Shown here piece after piece: positions 37,399 through 46,092 of a stretch of DNA of 64,000 bases (position 1 is its first letter; each line of letters starts with the position of its first letter). Under the pieces are notes generated by a model. The model was not told where the DNA came from. It was given only the letters and a program-made list of their open reading frames with translations, and made no database searches. The stretch spans positions 4,278,001 to 4,342,000 of the forward strand of contig CALNYT010000002.1 in the NCBI GenBank assembly GCA_942490885.1. The letters run 5' to 3'. The translations under genes were made by a program, and so were the position numbers. Source of the stretch: Oceanirhabdus sp942490885 (GTDB lineage: Bacteria; Bacillota; Clostridia; Clostridiales; Clostridiaceae).

Positions 37399-38691
37399 AT
37401 GAAAAAAATATATGAAAAGATATCAAATAATATGGTAACATTCATATTTATAATTTTATGTATAGGGGGTATGATTTTCTCAAAACAGCCTCTATCCTTC
37501 ATATTTGCTGAGCTTGTGAGAAGAATAGGTCGTAACGCCTTCCTTGTTCTTTCCCTAATAATTCCTGTAATATGTGGCATGGGATTGAATTTTGGAATAG
37601 TTATAGGTGCTATGGCTGGTCAGATTTCAATAATCATGGTAACTAACTGGATTCTTAAAGGAGCTGCTCTAGCATCCCCACTTGGATTGATAGTTACCTT
37701 TGCAATAAGTACTCCATTTGCTATACTATTTGGACTTTTAACAGGTATGCTATTGAATAAGACAAAAGGACAAGAAATGATTGCAAGTATGATGCTAGGT
37801 TTCTTTGCAAACGGATTATACCAACTTTTATTCCTATTTCTTGTAGGTACTATTATACCAGTTAATAATCCTGTAATAATCATGGCCAATGGTGTAGGTG
37901 TTAAAAACACCTTAGATCTTAGCAATGGTTTAAAATATACATTAGACAACATAGTTTCCATGGGCTTCTTTGCATTCATAATAGCATTAAGTGCTCTAGC
38001 TATTCTTTATTCGATATATAGATATGTAAAAAATGAAAATGAAAAATTTCAAAGAAAATATATTCATCACATAATTATTTATTTAGTTGTTATAGTTCTT
38101 GCTATTGTTATAATTGATCCTCTTGGATTATTAAATGGAACTTCATCATCTTTTATTAAACAACTTAATATGATATCAAAGATAAAGATTCCTCTTATTA
38201 CCTTGCTGGTAATACTGTGTCTATGTCTCTTCAACATACTTATTGTTAAAACCAAGGCAGGTCAAGATTTTAGATCAGTAGGTCAAGATATGCACATAGC
38301 TGAAGTATCAGGAATCAAAGTTAATAAAGTTAGAATTAAAGCAATAATAATATCAACTGTTCTAGCTGCCTGGGGGCAGATAATCTTCCTCCAGAACCTT
38401 GGAACCTTAAATACCTATGGAAGCCATGAACAAATTGCCATGTTCTCTATAGCTGCCCTGTTAATAGGTGGTGCTACTGTTTCAAAAGCTACAGTAAGTC
38501 AGGCCTTATTAGGAACTATATTGTTCCATACTCTATTTATAGTTTCTCCCCAAGCGGGTAAGAACCTCTTTGGAGATGCCCAAATAGGAGAACACTTCAG
38601 AGTATTCATAGCTTATGGAGTAATTGGACTATCCCTTGGACTCCATGCATGGAAACAACATTCAATGCAGAAAAAAGCTTTAGCTGAATAA
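37399..38691 (+). CDS. ABC importer permease 2 (BPD_transp_2 family)
   Basis: 430 residues, longer than its partner because of a charged insertion around residues 195-230 (RYVKNENEKFQRKYIHH). PVICGMGLNFGIVIGAMAGQ and SVGQDMHIAEVSGIKVNKVR match permease 1 at equivalent positions. It starts 3 bp after the first permease stop. A strong terminator follows. Confidence 0.9.
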   Translation: MKKIYEKISNNMVTFIFIILCIGGMIFSKQPLSFIFAELVRRIGRNAFLVLSLIIPVICGMGLNFGIVIGAMAGQISIIMVTNWILKGAALASPLGLIVTFAISTPFAILFGLLTGMLLNKTKGQEMIASMMLGFFANGLYQLLFLFLVGTIIPVNNPVIIMANGVGVKNTLDLSNGLKYTLDNIVSMGFFAFIIALSALAILYSIYRYVKNENEKFQRKYIHHIIIYLVVIVLAIVIIDPLGLLNGTSSSFIKQLNMISKIKIPLITLLVILCLCLFNILIVKTKAGQDFRSVGQDMHIAEVSGIKVNKVRIKAIIISTVLAAWGQIIFLQNLGTLNTYGSHEQIAMFSIAALLIGGATVSKATVSQALLGTILFHTLFIVSPQAGKNLFGDAQIGEHFRVFIAYGVIGLSLGLHAWKQHSMQKKALAE

Positions 38692-38973
38692 AAATAATGG
38701 GGATCTATTAATCCCCATTATTTTTTCTTCTTCTCTACCTTCTTTTTTTGCCTTATTCAAAGCACTTGCTTTATCTTTCAAAATTTTACTTCTCATTTCA
38801 TATAAGACTCTTTGATCTTTATCATTACTTATTCTAACTAGTTCATCTTTTGCTTCTTTTATCTCTTCTACGCTCACTTCTAACTCTCTAATTTTCTCAC
38901 GTTCAGGATTCTTTGAAAATTCTGTCCATGCAATCATGTTATACTCATTTTTAAGTTGTATTTCAACCTTCAC
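38680..38973 (-). pseudogene. Rpn/PD-(D/E)XK transposase-family remnant with internal deletion
   Basis: 97 open codons. The first part, KVEIQLKNEYNMI, belongs to the N-terminal nuclease region of the family; it runs straight into AWTEFSKNPEREKIRELEVS and DQRVLYEMRSKILKDKASAL from the C-terminal region, so the middle is deleted. The frame then reads through the importer terminator and overlaps the permease end by 12 bp. Non-functional. Confidence 0.7.
38692..38727 (+). terminator. intrinsic terminator of the DUF3798 importer operon
   Basis: AATAATGGGGATCTATTAATCCCCATTATT followed by six T residues: a 12-bp stem and T run immediately after the last permease gene. Perfect in the + orientation. 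Confidence 0.9.
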
Positions 38974-39035
38974 TATTAACCTATCAATTCATTTATTTCT
39001 TCACTTGACACCTTAAATTTTCTACAAAAATAATA

Positions 39036-39118
39036 CTATGGATGTTTCTGCTTACGCAGAAACTCAATCTTATTCTTCTTTAGAACCAGCTCTAAAGATT
39101 AAAAATTCTTCGAGTTAA
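39036..39118. repeat. modular fold-back repeat, copy R7 (left half)
   Basis: GGATGTTTCTGCTTACGCAG begins the first hairpin (GTTTCTGC / GCAGAAAC), followed by TTATTCTTCTTTAGAACC and TCTAAAGATTAAAAATTCTT. The right-hand modules are missing. Confidence 0.55.
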
Positions 39119-39925
39119 TTTTACCTAAATATGTATAAATATTCAACGATTATTATAATTGGAACTATTAATTTATACTTATTGAGGAGGATTTAGAATT
39201 GAGAATCACAAGAAAAGACAAAAGAGCTAAAGAAAAAGAAATTAAATTTTTCGTAGAGTTTCTAAAAATAAAAAAACACTTTTTTAAGGATTTATGTAAG
39301 AAGCTTAAGAGTGTAAAAGATAAAAGAAATCAGAGTTATGTTGAATATAAAACAGATATTATTTTGATGATGGTTATAATGAAAAATGTGTGTGGCATTG
39401 TATCTATGAACAATATGAGTAAAAAATTTAATAGAGATGAATGTGTAGAGAACATGAAAAATATTCTTGGATACGAAAGCTTAGAAGAAATACCTCATTA
39501 TGACACTATAAATGATTTTCTAAAAAAGTTAGATAATGAAGAATTAGAATATGTTAGAGATTATATGCTCAAAGAGATGTTTAAAAAGCGTAGCTTTGAG
39601 CATTATAGATTATTAGATAAATATTGGGTTATAGCTATTGATGGAACAGGATTATATAAATTTAAAGAGAAACATTGTGAGCATTGCTTAAAGAAAGAAT
39701 ATAAAGATAAAGATGGAAATATTGAGAAAACACTGTATTTTCATTCTGTTCTTGAGGCAAAATTAATTTTTGGCGACATGGTATTCAGTGTAGAATCTGA
39801 ATTTATTGAGAACCCAGATGAAGAATATGATAAACAAGATTGTGAACTTAAAGCCTTCAAAAGATTGGCTGCTAAACTCAAGAAAAGATATCCGAGACTC
39901 CCTATATGTATTTTAGGCGATAGCC

Positions 39926-41636
39926 CATAGCCATCAAGCTAAGAAGTATAGAATTTTCTAAAAAAAATGGCAGCTTCCTTTTATTCAATTGGTAATATTA
40001 ATAGATAATTACTATAGATTAAAGTCGTTAGACTGTTGATTTTCCTATTTTTAGATATACCTAATAAAGCTTAGTAGTTATATTTACTAAACCTTACAGT
40101 TGAGTATATTGACCCCAGTATTAAACTGCTAATATTTCCAATTCATCAGTTGTTATTTTCATAAAATTTATTATTTCATTCATAGTTTTTCTGCCTTTTC
40201 TTTTTGATTTTATTCCTAACTTTTTAAGAGTAGCAATTATTCTCTTCAATAATTTAATAATACACAATTCTCCTTTGAAAAATTCAACTCGTAAGAGTGG
40301 AAAATATTCTACTACTTTATGAAAAGCTTTTATCTCACTAATTTGCTTAGAATCTTCTTCATTAATAATATCTTTTGCAGTAAATACAATAGTTGAGGCT
40401 AATAATAACGCAATTAGCCTGCCATATAAGAAACATTTAAATCTTTCTATTTTCATTTTTTTAACTTTATGTATATTAAAAATTGATTTCCATATTTTAA
40501 ACATAAGTTCTATTTGCCACCTTAAAGAATAAACATCATGCACTTGCTCAGCAGTTAGAATTTCAGCATCTACATTGGTTATATAGACATTTATTTCATT
40601 CCAGAACATACTTCTTTTTGATTTTGTTCCACGATGTTTTTGAATGTCTCTTTTACGTTTGACTTCTCTTTTTTTCTTGTCTTCTGGCAATAATTTTGTT
40701 ACAATTAATCTGCTTATTAGTTCCTTCTTGGAACCAATGTAGATATCTTTGAGCTCAATAGTTTTGCCTTCCGATAAAGGCTTTATGAGTTCTTGGATAT
40801 CTATTTTTATATATTCCGTAGATTTTTTAACAGTACCATTCTTATTTTTTTCTGGAGTAGGATTTTTCTTATATACTACTGTATTACTTTTCAGTTTACT
40901 TATATAAAAAGCCTTTTTATTCTGTATTTCTTTAAGGTAATCTACCTTGAAATAACCTAAATCTGCTAATTTCAAATCACCAGGATTAATGTGATTACTC
41001 ATAGTATTTAAATACTTAAAATCACTTTTGGTGCCACCTTCAATATCACAGCACATAAATGTTCCCGATAGTAACTCATATTGTAATTGTATTTTTATTG
41101 CTGAACTTGAGGCAACACCTCCTGAACCCTTAAACTCTTCTCTAAATTCCTTCGGAAGTACAAAACTAGTAGAATCATTTAGAATTATTCTATTAAAGGC
41201 TAATTGTAAATGGCTCTTTTGCTTTTGAAGTATTTGATTTTGTTTTGCCAACATATCATTGAAAATTTCTCTCATAAACTCTACCGAGTATTTATTATAA
41301 CGGTCGTTAAGAGCTTGTGGGGATACTAAAATACCAAATTGCGATTCTAATCTTGAGCATAATGTAGACAATGATTTATCACACATATCATGACTAGAAA
41401 AAATATTGAGAGCTAAAAAATCATTGGCGGTTATCGTACTTTTTCTTTGAACAAATTTAGTTTTTCTACTTATTTTATCCAAATATTCTGATGTGAATAT
41501 TTCTTTTATTATTTTTATTAATTGTTTTAATCTTTTGTGCATATTTCATGATATCCTTTCATTGCCTTTCATTTTATGTTTTCCCCAGAAATTATATCAT
41601 AAAACAAAAATTTCCTCTCTTAGCTTGATGGCTATG
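39926..41636 (-). mobile_element. IS4-family insertion sequence, 1711 bp, with 10-bp target duplication
   Basis: Terminal inverted repeats CATAGCCATCAAGCTAAG at the left end and its complement at the right. GGCGATAGCC, itself palindromic, flanks both sides (39916-39925 and 41637-41646). One intact transposase gene lies inside on the minus strand. The intact duplication and ends indicate a recent insertion. Confidence 0.9.
40121..41542 (-). CDS. IS4-family transposase
   Basis: 473 residues. The YREK signature is present as YSLRWQIELMFKIWK (Tyr-2-Arg-3-Glu-6-Lys) near residue 350, with further DDE Asp candidates in ILNDSTSF and LADLGYF. The N-terminal IMHKRLKQLIK-type region is DNA-binding in the family. 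Full length and uninterrupted. Confidence 0.9.
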   Translation of the reverse strand: MHKRLKQLIKIIKEIFTSEYLDKISRKTKFVQRKSTITANDFLALNIFSSHDMCDKSLSTLCSRLESQFGILVSPQALNDRYNKYSVEFMREIFNDMLAKQNQILQKQKSHLQLAFNRIILNDSTSFVLPKEFREEFKGSGGVASSSAIKIQLQYELLSGTFMCCDIEGGTKSDFKYLNTMSNHINPGDLKLADLGYFKVDYLKEIQNKKAFYISKLKSNTVVYKKNPTPEKNKNGTVKKSTEYIKIDIQELIKPLSEGKTIELKDIYIGSKKELISRLIVTKLLPEDKKKREVKRKRDIQKHRGTKSKRSMFWNEINVYITNVDAEILTAEQVHDVYSLRWQIELMFKIWKSIFNIHKVKKMKIERFKCFLYGRLIALLLASTIVFTAKDIINEEDSKQISEIKAFHKVVEYFPLLRVEFFKGELCIIKLLKRIIATLKKLGIKSKRKGRKTMNEIINFMKITTDELEILAV

Positions 41637-42394
41637 GGCGATAGCCTGTATGCTTGTGAACCTGTGTTTGAGATATGCAACAAAAACAAATGGAAATACT
41701 TGCTTAGATTCAAAGAGGGAAGAATAAAAACTTTATGGGCTGAATTTCAACAGTTAAAGAAAGTGGAGATCAATAAGTCAGAGAAATACGCATGGATTAA
41801 GGAGATTGGATATAGGGATAGAACTGTGAATATAATTGAGACTACTACCGTAGTTAAAGAAAAAGAAAGAGAATTTGTTTTCATTACAGATTTAAATATC
41901 ACTAAGAAAAATGCTAAGACCATCGCCCTAACGGGCCGAAACCGATGGAAGATAGAGAATCAGGGATTTAATAACCAGAAAAACATAAGATATGATATTG
42001 AGCATGTATGTTGTCATGATTATAATGCAATGAAAAACCACTATCTATTGATACAGATATCAGATATACTGAGGCAGTTGTTAGAGAAAGGTGTAGAGTT
42101 ATTCAAAGTTATAAAAGTTGGTATAAAAGATATATCTTCAAAGTTACTGGAATCTTTTCGCCGAGAAACAATAACTATTGAAGATATTACCAACTTAAAT
42201 AAACGTACACAAATACGTTACTTATGATATATAAATTGTACTATGGGGGTGATAAAAAGTAAAGATTATGGCAAAATTTTTAACTTTGATTTCAAAAATA
42301 TGCTTACTCTTTTTTAAAAAATTACAGATAACCAACTGTAAAATTTTTACAACTAGATTATGATTTATAAATAGACCGAACTATATTTTAATCT

Positions 42395-42478
42395 TTAGAG
42401 CTGCTTTAGAACAAGATAGGTTGACATATTTTATCTATGGATAAAATGTTGTATTTTAGATACCATATTTAATTAACA
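42395..42478. repeat. modular fold-back repeat, copy R8 (internal part)
   Basis: CATATTTTATCTATGGATAA and AAATGTTGTATTTTAGATAC match the internal ATTTTATCACTGGATAAAAT / ATTGTATTTC segment of the type copy. An ATCTTTAGAGCTGCTTTAGAAC stretch precedes it. It lies between a transposase remnant and the uracil permease 3' end. Confidence 0.5.
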
Positions 42479-42482
42479 ATAA

Positions 42483-42526
42483 AAGAGAGCTATACTATAT
42501 AATTTAGGATAGCTCTCTTTTTGAAA
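42483..42526. terminator. terminator of the uracil permease gene
   Basis: AGAGAGCTAT and ATAGCTCTCT enclose a 15-nt loop, with T-rich flanks on both strands. It is about 110 bp past the permease stop on the minus strand. Confidence 0.65.
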
Positions 42527-42637
42527 ATTGTTAAACTTAATTTCAGATATTCTGAAGGATGAAGAATATCAACCTCATTTGTTCTTTATTCTCTGTTCTT
42601 TGTTCTTTATATATAAATCTACGAAGTAGTTTATCTA

Positions 42638-43936
42638 TTATATTTCTACTCTATCAACTTCTGGTGTTTTGAATACAAATCCTAATGCTAAGTTAAGTAA
42701 TACTCCTACTAAAGCTGCAAGGCTTAATCCACCGATACTAACAGACTCTGTTATTGGGAATGCAATGTTGATTCCTATAAACTTTTGGAAGTATGTTCCG
42801 TATAATCCTAAGAACAATATAACTCCCATCACTGTACAGTTCTTAACGTTAAATTTAACCTTACTGTTCTTGATTGTCTTAGCACCAACCAGTGATATCA
42901 TTGAGAATAATACTAAACTTATACCACCCATTACGAATACTGGTATACAATTTAAGAATCCTCCAACCTTCCCTAAGAATCCAAGAAGTATTGCAAATAC
43001 TGCTGCTAATCTTAATATTGATGGATCATAGTTCTTTGTAAGTGCAAGAACTCCTGTATTTTCCCCGTAAGTTGTGTTTGCAGGACCACCCATGAAACCC
43101 GCAAACATTGTAGCAAGTCCATCTCCTAATAATGTTCTATTTAAACCTGGATCTTCGATAAAGTTCTGTCCTACTACAGATCCATTAGATGTTATATCTC
43201 CTAAATGCTCCATGAATACCGCAAGAACAACCGGTGCAATTACCATTATTGCTCCCATACTGAATTTAGGTAAATTAAAGTGTGGCATTTGTACTATACT
43301 TGCTTGTGAAACTGTTGTTAAATCTACTAATCCTAAGAATGCAGATACCGAACATCCCATTACAACCCCAGTCATTATAGATAACTGTTTAAAGAACCCT
43401 TTTCCAAATACACTTATACTAACTGCTGTTGCAAGTGTTATCCCTGCAATCATATAATTTGCTGATGCCATATCAAGTGCTACTGGTACAAGATTTAATC
43501 CAATTACCATAATCATTGGTCCAACCACATGAGGTGGTAATAACTTCTTAACCTTATCTACTCCAACTTTGTTTACAAGTAATGAAGCTAAAACATATAT
43601 AAGACCAGACACTACTATTCCGCCCTGCGCATATGATAAATCTCCGTTATATGCTACCTTTACAGAATTAATTACTCCTATGAATGCAAATGATGATCCT
43701 AAAAACACAGGTACCTTTCTCTTTGTAACAGTGTGGAATATTAGTGTCCCAACCCCTGCACATACAAGTGCTACTGATGGATCAAAGCCTGTTAGAATTG
43801 GTACTAGCACCGTTGCTCCAAACATTGCAACTAGATGTTGAAGTGCTAAAATCACCTTCTTTACTCCTGCTAATGCACTACTGCTTTCTCCACTGTTTTC
43901 TCTGCTCTTTCTTCTCTGTAATACGCTTTCACTCAT
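42638..43936 (-). CDS. uraA: uracil/xanthine permease family, uracil permease
   Basis: 432 residues with about 12-14 membrane segments. Family landmarks are QHLVAMFGATVLVPILTGFD at the N-terminus, VVGPMIMVIGLNLVP, VFMEHLGDITSNGSVVGQNF (the conserved substrate-site Glu/His region) and GGPANTTYGENTGVLALTKN. Likely a uracil-proton symporter. The PyrR-type leader upstream supports uracil over purine as substrate. ATG with GAGGGAGG upstream. Confidence 0.9.
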   Translation of the reverse strand: MSESVLQRRKSRENSGESSSALAGVKKVILALQHLVAMFGATVLVPILTGFDPSVALVCAGVGTLIFHTVTKRKVPVFLGSSFAFIGVINSVKVAYNGDLSYAQGGIVVSGLIYVLASLLVNKVGVDKVKKLLPPHVVGPMIMVIGLNLVPVALDMASANYMIAGITLATAVSISVFGKGFFKQLSIMTGVVMGCSVSAFLGLVDLTTVSQASIVQMPHFNLPKFSMGAIMVIAPVVLAVFMEHLGDITSNGSVVGQNFIEDPGLNRTLLGDGLATMFAGFMGGPANTTYGENTGVLALTKNYDPSILRLAAVFAILLGFLGKVGGFLNCIPVFVMGGISLVLFSMISLVGAKTIKNSKVKFNVKNCTVMGVILFLGLYGTYFQKFIGINIAFPITESVSIGGLSLAALVGVLLNLALGFVFKTPEVDRVEI

Positions 43937-43960
43937 TTAATTTACCTCCCTCGAATTTAC

Positions 43961-43997
43961 GGAGAGAGACTCTCTCCTTCTCAGTCTCACTGGACTG
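43961..43997 (-). promoter_or_regulatory. second PyrR-like binding loop and palindromic hairpin before the uraA ribosome site
   Basis: On the minus strand CAGTCCAGTGAGACTG matches the PyrR-loop consensus ARUCCNGNGAGGYU with one mismatch, and GGAGAGAGTCTCTCTCC follows directly. GAGACT in the loop can alternatively pair with AGTCTC in the hairpin. No T run follows, so it may act on translation or be a degenerate attenuator. Confidence 0.55.
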
Positions 43998-44013
43998 AAT
44001 TAAAGATTATAAT

Positions 44014-44043
44014 AAAAAAACTTCTTACCTGTTGGCAAGAAGT
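44014..44043 (-). terminator. PyrR-controlled attenuator terminator of uraA
   Basis: On the minus strand ACTTCTTGCC, a 4-nt loop, GGTAAGAAGT and seven T residues. The arm CTTGCCAA can instead pair with TTGGCAAG at 44134-44141, forming the antiterminator. Confidence 0.85.
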
Positions 44044-44082
44044 ATCAAATCGAAATTATATATACTCATCCCTATTACACTT

Positions 44083-44211
44083 TTAGCATATAAATTATGC
44101 TGGGTATGAAATATATTTATTCTTATATGATCACCTTGCCAATCTCTCGGACTGGATTAAAGATTAATTACTCTTATTGGACATATTATCACATTATTAT
44201 ATGTAATACAA
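44083..44211 (-). promoter_or_regulatory. uraA promoter and first PyrR anti-antiterminator
   Basis: TTGTAT (44206-44211) and TAATAT (44183-44188) are 17 bp apart. The leader then carries CCAGTCCGAGAGATTGG (44139-44155), a stem-loop like the PyrR site whose right arm overlaps the TTGGCAAG antiterminator. This is the standard anti-antiterminator / antiterminator / terminator order of pyr attenuation: UMP-bound PyrR would favour termination. Confidence 0.8.
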
Positions 44212-44270
44212 GCCCCCTTTAGAAGAAATTTGTTAAAATGATTGAAATTCTTTAGTGACTGTGGAAAATT

Positions 44271-45134
44271 TTAGAAGGATTTATTTATAACGTTTCCTTC
44301 TGTATCAATCGTTACTTCTTCATATGGAATTATTGTTCCAGCCTGAAGAATTGCTCCTTTTACAGAATTCACAATTCCGGCACAGCACGGTACTGACATT
44401 CTCACTACTTTAATACTTTTAATGTTATTAACTTTAATTATTTCTGCTAACTTATTCTTATAAAAGTCATTGTCATCAAGTTTAGGACATCCGATTAAAG
44501 TTATTCTACCTTTAATAAAATCTCTATGGAAGTTAGCGTATGCATATGCTGTACAGTCCGCAGCAATTAGAATATCTGCATTTTCGAAATATGGTGCGTT
44601 AACATTTACGAGTTTTATTTGTACAGGCCATTGCATCAACTGAGATGCATCAATTTCTGTATTAACTCTTGGAGCAACAGTCATTCCAGGTTTAACAAAA
44701 CCACCATTATTAAGTCCATTTGCAGTAACATTAAGAATTCCCTGTTCTTTTATTAATGATTTAATATCTTTCTTTTCTCTGTTTATTGTTTTACTCATTG
44801 ATCCCTGGCAGCTACATCCTCCCTCACCATGATTATGTCCATGTCCGTGAGCGTGCTTTTTCTCTTCATTTTGATTTTGCATCTCTGCCATCTCCTTCAT
44901 CCTCTGTTCTACAGCCTCTTCATCATATTCTGCTGCTTCTCTCTCAATTATATTTATAGCGTCTGTAGGGCATGCTGGTAAGCAGTCCCCTAACCCATCA
45001 CAATAATCATCTTTTATTAATTTAGCTTTACCATTTATCATCTCTATGGCACCCTCATGACAAGCAGTCACGCATAATCCACATCCATTACATTTTTCTT
45101 CATTTATTTCAACAATCTTTCTCACAACACCCAT
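44271..45134 (-). CDS. ferredoxin-domain protein with His-rich linker, redox/radical-associated
   Basis: 287 residues. The N-terminal part carries CNGCGLCVTAC and CDGLGDCLPACP, enough Cys for two iron-sulfur clusters although the second spacing is atypical. A linker with HAHGHGHNHGEGGCSCQGS could bind metal. The C-terminal half has ILIAADCTAYAYANFHRDFI, TLIGCPKLDD and VPCCAGIV. No specific reaction can be assigned. The ATG at 45134 has AGAGGTG upstream. Divergent from a Crp/Fnr-family regulator, which may control it. Confidence 0.75.
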   Translation of the reverse strand: MGVVRKIVEINEEKCNGCGLCVTACHEGAIEMINGKAKLIKDDYCDGLGDCLPACPTDAINIIEREAAEYDEEAVEQRMKEMAEMQNQNEEKKHAHGHGHNHGEGGCSCQGSMSKTINREKKDIKSLIKEQGILNVTANGLNNGGFVKPGMTVAPRVNTEIDASQLMQWPVQIKLVNVNAPYFENADILIAADCTAYAYANFHRDFIKGRITLIGCPKLDDNDFYKNKLAEIIKVNNIKSIKVVRMSVPCCAGIVNSVKGAILQAGTIIPYEEVTIDTEGNVINKSF

Positions 45135-45260
45135 TTTATTCACCTCTTAATATATTATAATTTTCCCTTCTGTCTATAAAAAATTCAAAGTACCAAAAGC
45201 CTTCTCAAACATTTTTTCTTTTGTTTATGAATTAAGTATACTATAATAAGAACAAAATAA

Positions 45261-45278
45261 TAGTAACTTTAGTTACCA
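45261..45278. promoter_or_regulatory. palindromic operator candidate between ferredoxin gene and Crp/Fnr regulator
   Basis: TAGTAACTTTAGTTACCA has arms GTAAC / GTTAC around TTTA, a Crp/Fnr-sized palindrome. It lies between a TATAAT (45242-45247) and the regulator's ribosome site, a position that would give self-repression. Confidence 0.55.
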
Positions 45279-45291
45279 AGGAGTGTTCATT

Positions 45292-45969
45292 TTGAAGAAA
45301 GATTTTTTACCATTAAAACAGTGTATTTTATTTAATAATTTTGATGATAATTCATTAGAAAATATATTAAAGAAATGCAATTCACATATTGAATCTTTTT
45401 CAAAAGGAGAATCAATTGCCATAGAGGGAGATTCTATAAAATCTTTAGGAATTATTTTAGAGGGAAGTATCGAGGTGCAAAAACTATTTCCATCAGGAAG
45501 ATTCCTTACAATGAGTAAACTTTCCTCGGGAGATATATTTGGTGAGGTAATTATATTTTCAAAACGAACTACCTACCCAGCTACCTTAACATCAGTAACA
45601 AAGAGTAAAGTACTCTTCATTGAAAAAAACGATATACTACATCTATGTAGTGAAGAAGATATATTTCTAAAAGCCTTCATGGGACTTCTTTCTAATAAGA
45701 TACTTATGCTTAATAAGAAAGTAACGCTACTATCTCATCAATCCATCAGAGAAAAAATAGCAAACCTACTTATATCTCTTTATTCTGAGCAGAACAGCTC
45801 AACCATTACACTAAATCAAAGCAAAAAAGAAATCGCTGAAAGCTTCGGAATTCCTAGACCTTCACTTTCAAGAGAATTTATAAAAATGAAAGATGAAGGG
45901 ATTTTGGATTTTGATAAAAATAAAGTAACCATTATAGATATTGAGCTGCTTGAAAATATACTTATGTAA
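45292..45969 (+). CDS. Crp/Fnr-family transcription regulator
   Basis: 225 residues. The cyclic-nucleotide-binding-like fold has FSKGESIAIEGDSIKSLGII and LSSGDIFGEVIIF; the C-terminal winged helix is NQSKKEIAESFGIPRPSLSR. No Fnr-type N-terminal cysteine set is visible. The TTG at 45292, with AAGGAG 8 nt upstream, is preferred over a GTG at 45283 that overlaps the site. Likely senses a redox or nitrosative signal together with the divergent iron-sulfur protein (inference). Confidence 0.82.
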   Translation: MKKDFLPLKQCILFNNFDDNSLENILKKCNSHIESFSKGESIAIEGDSIKSLGIILEGSIEVQKLFPSGRFLTMSKLSSGDIFGEVIIFSKRTTYPATLTSVTKSKVLFIEKNDILHLCSEEDIFLKAFMGLLSNKILMLNKKVTLLSHQSIREKIANLLISLYSEQNSSTITLNQSKKEIAESFGIPRPSLSREFIKMKDEGILDFDKNKVTIIDIELLENILM

Positions 45970-45998
45970 AAAAAAACATGCATAGCATGATTTTTTAG
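45967..45998 (+). terminator. intrinsic terminator of the Crp/Fnr-type gene
   Basis: A run of A, then CATGCATAGCATG and a run of T. The stem is short but its A/T flanks extend the pairing. Confidence 0.65.
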
Positions 45999-45999
45999 T

Positions 46000-46086
46000 A
46001 GAGAGTTGAGAATGAAGGATAATTCTGCTTAAGTCAGAATCATCCTTCATTCTCAACTCTCAATTCACAACTCTCCATTATGTTTT
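46000..46086. repeat. modular fold-back repeat, copy R9 (long single hairpin)
   Basis: GAGAGTTGAGAATGAAGGAT and its complement ATCCTTCATTCTCAACTCTC pair along almost their whole length, enclosing ATTCTGCTTAAGTCAGAAT. The right end CTCTCCATTATGTTTT is that of copies R3 and R11. It lies between convergent genes, 7 bp from the stop codon of the HPr-like gene. Confidence 0.7.
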
Positions 46087-46092
46087 TAAGTA

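Larger units (their letters stand above)
39199..42227 (+). pseudogene. DDE transposase gene interrupted by an IS4-family insertion
   Basis: Two halves, 39199-39915 and 41637-42227, join without frame change after removing the inserted IS and one copy of its target duplication, giving about 435 residues. The DDE residues are plausible in VIAIDGTGLY, ILGDSLYA (the insertion point) and GRNRWKIENQGF. GAGGAGG lies before the ATG. The exact IS family is not certain; it resembles the IS4 superfamily. The outer element's own terminal repeats were not identified. Confidence 0.85.
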
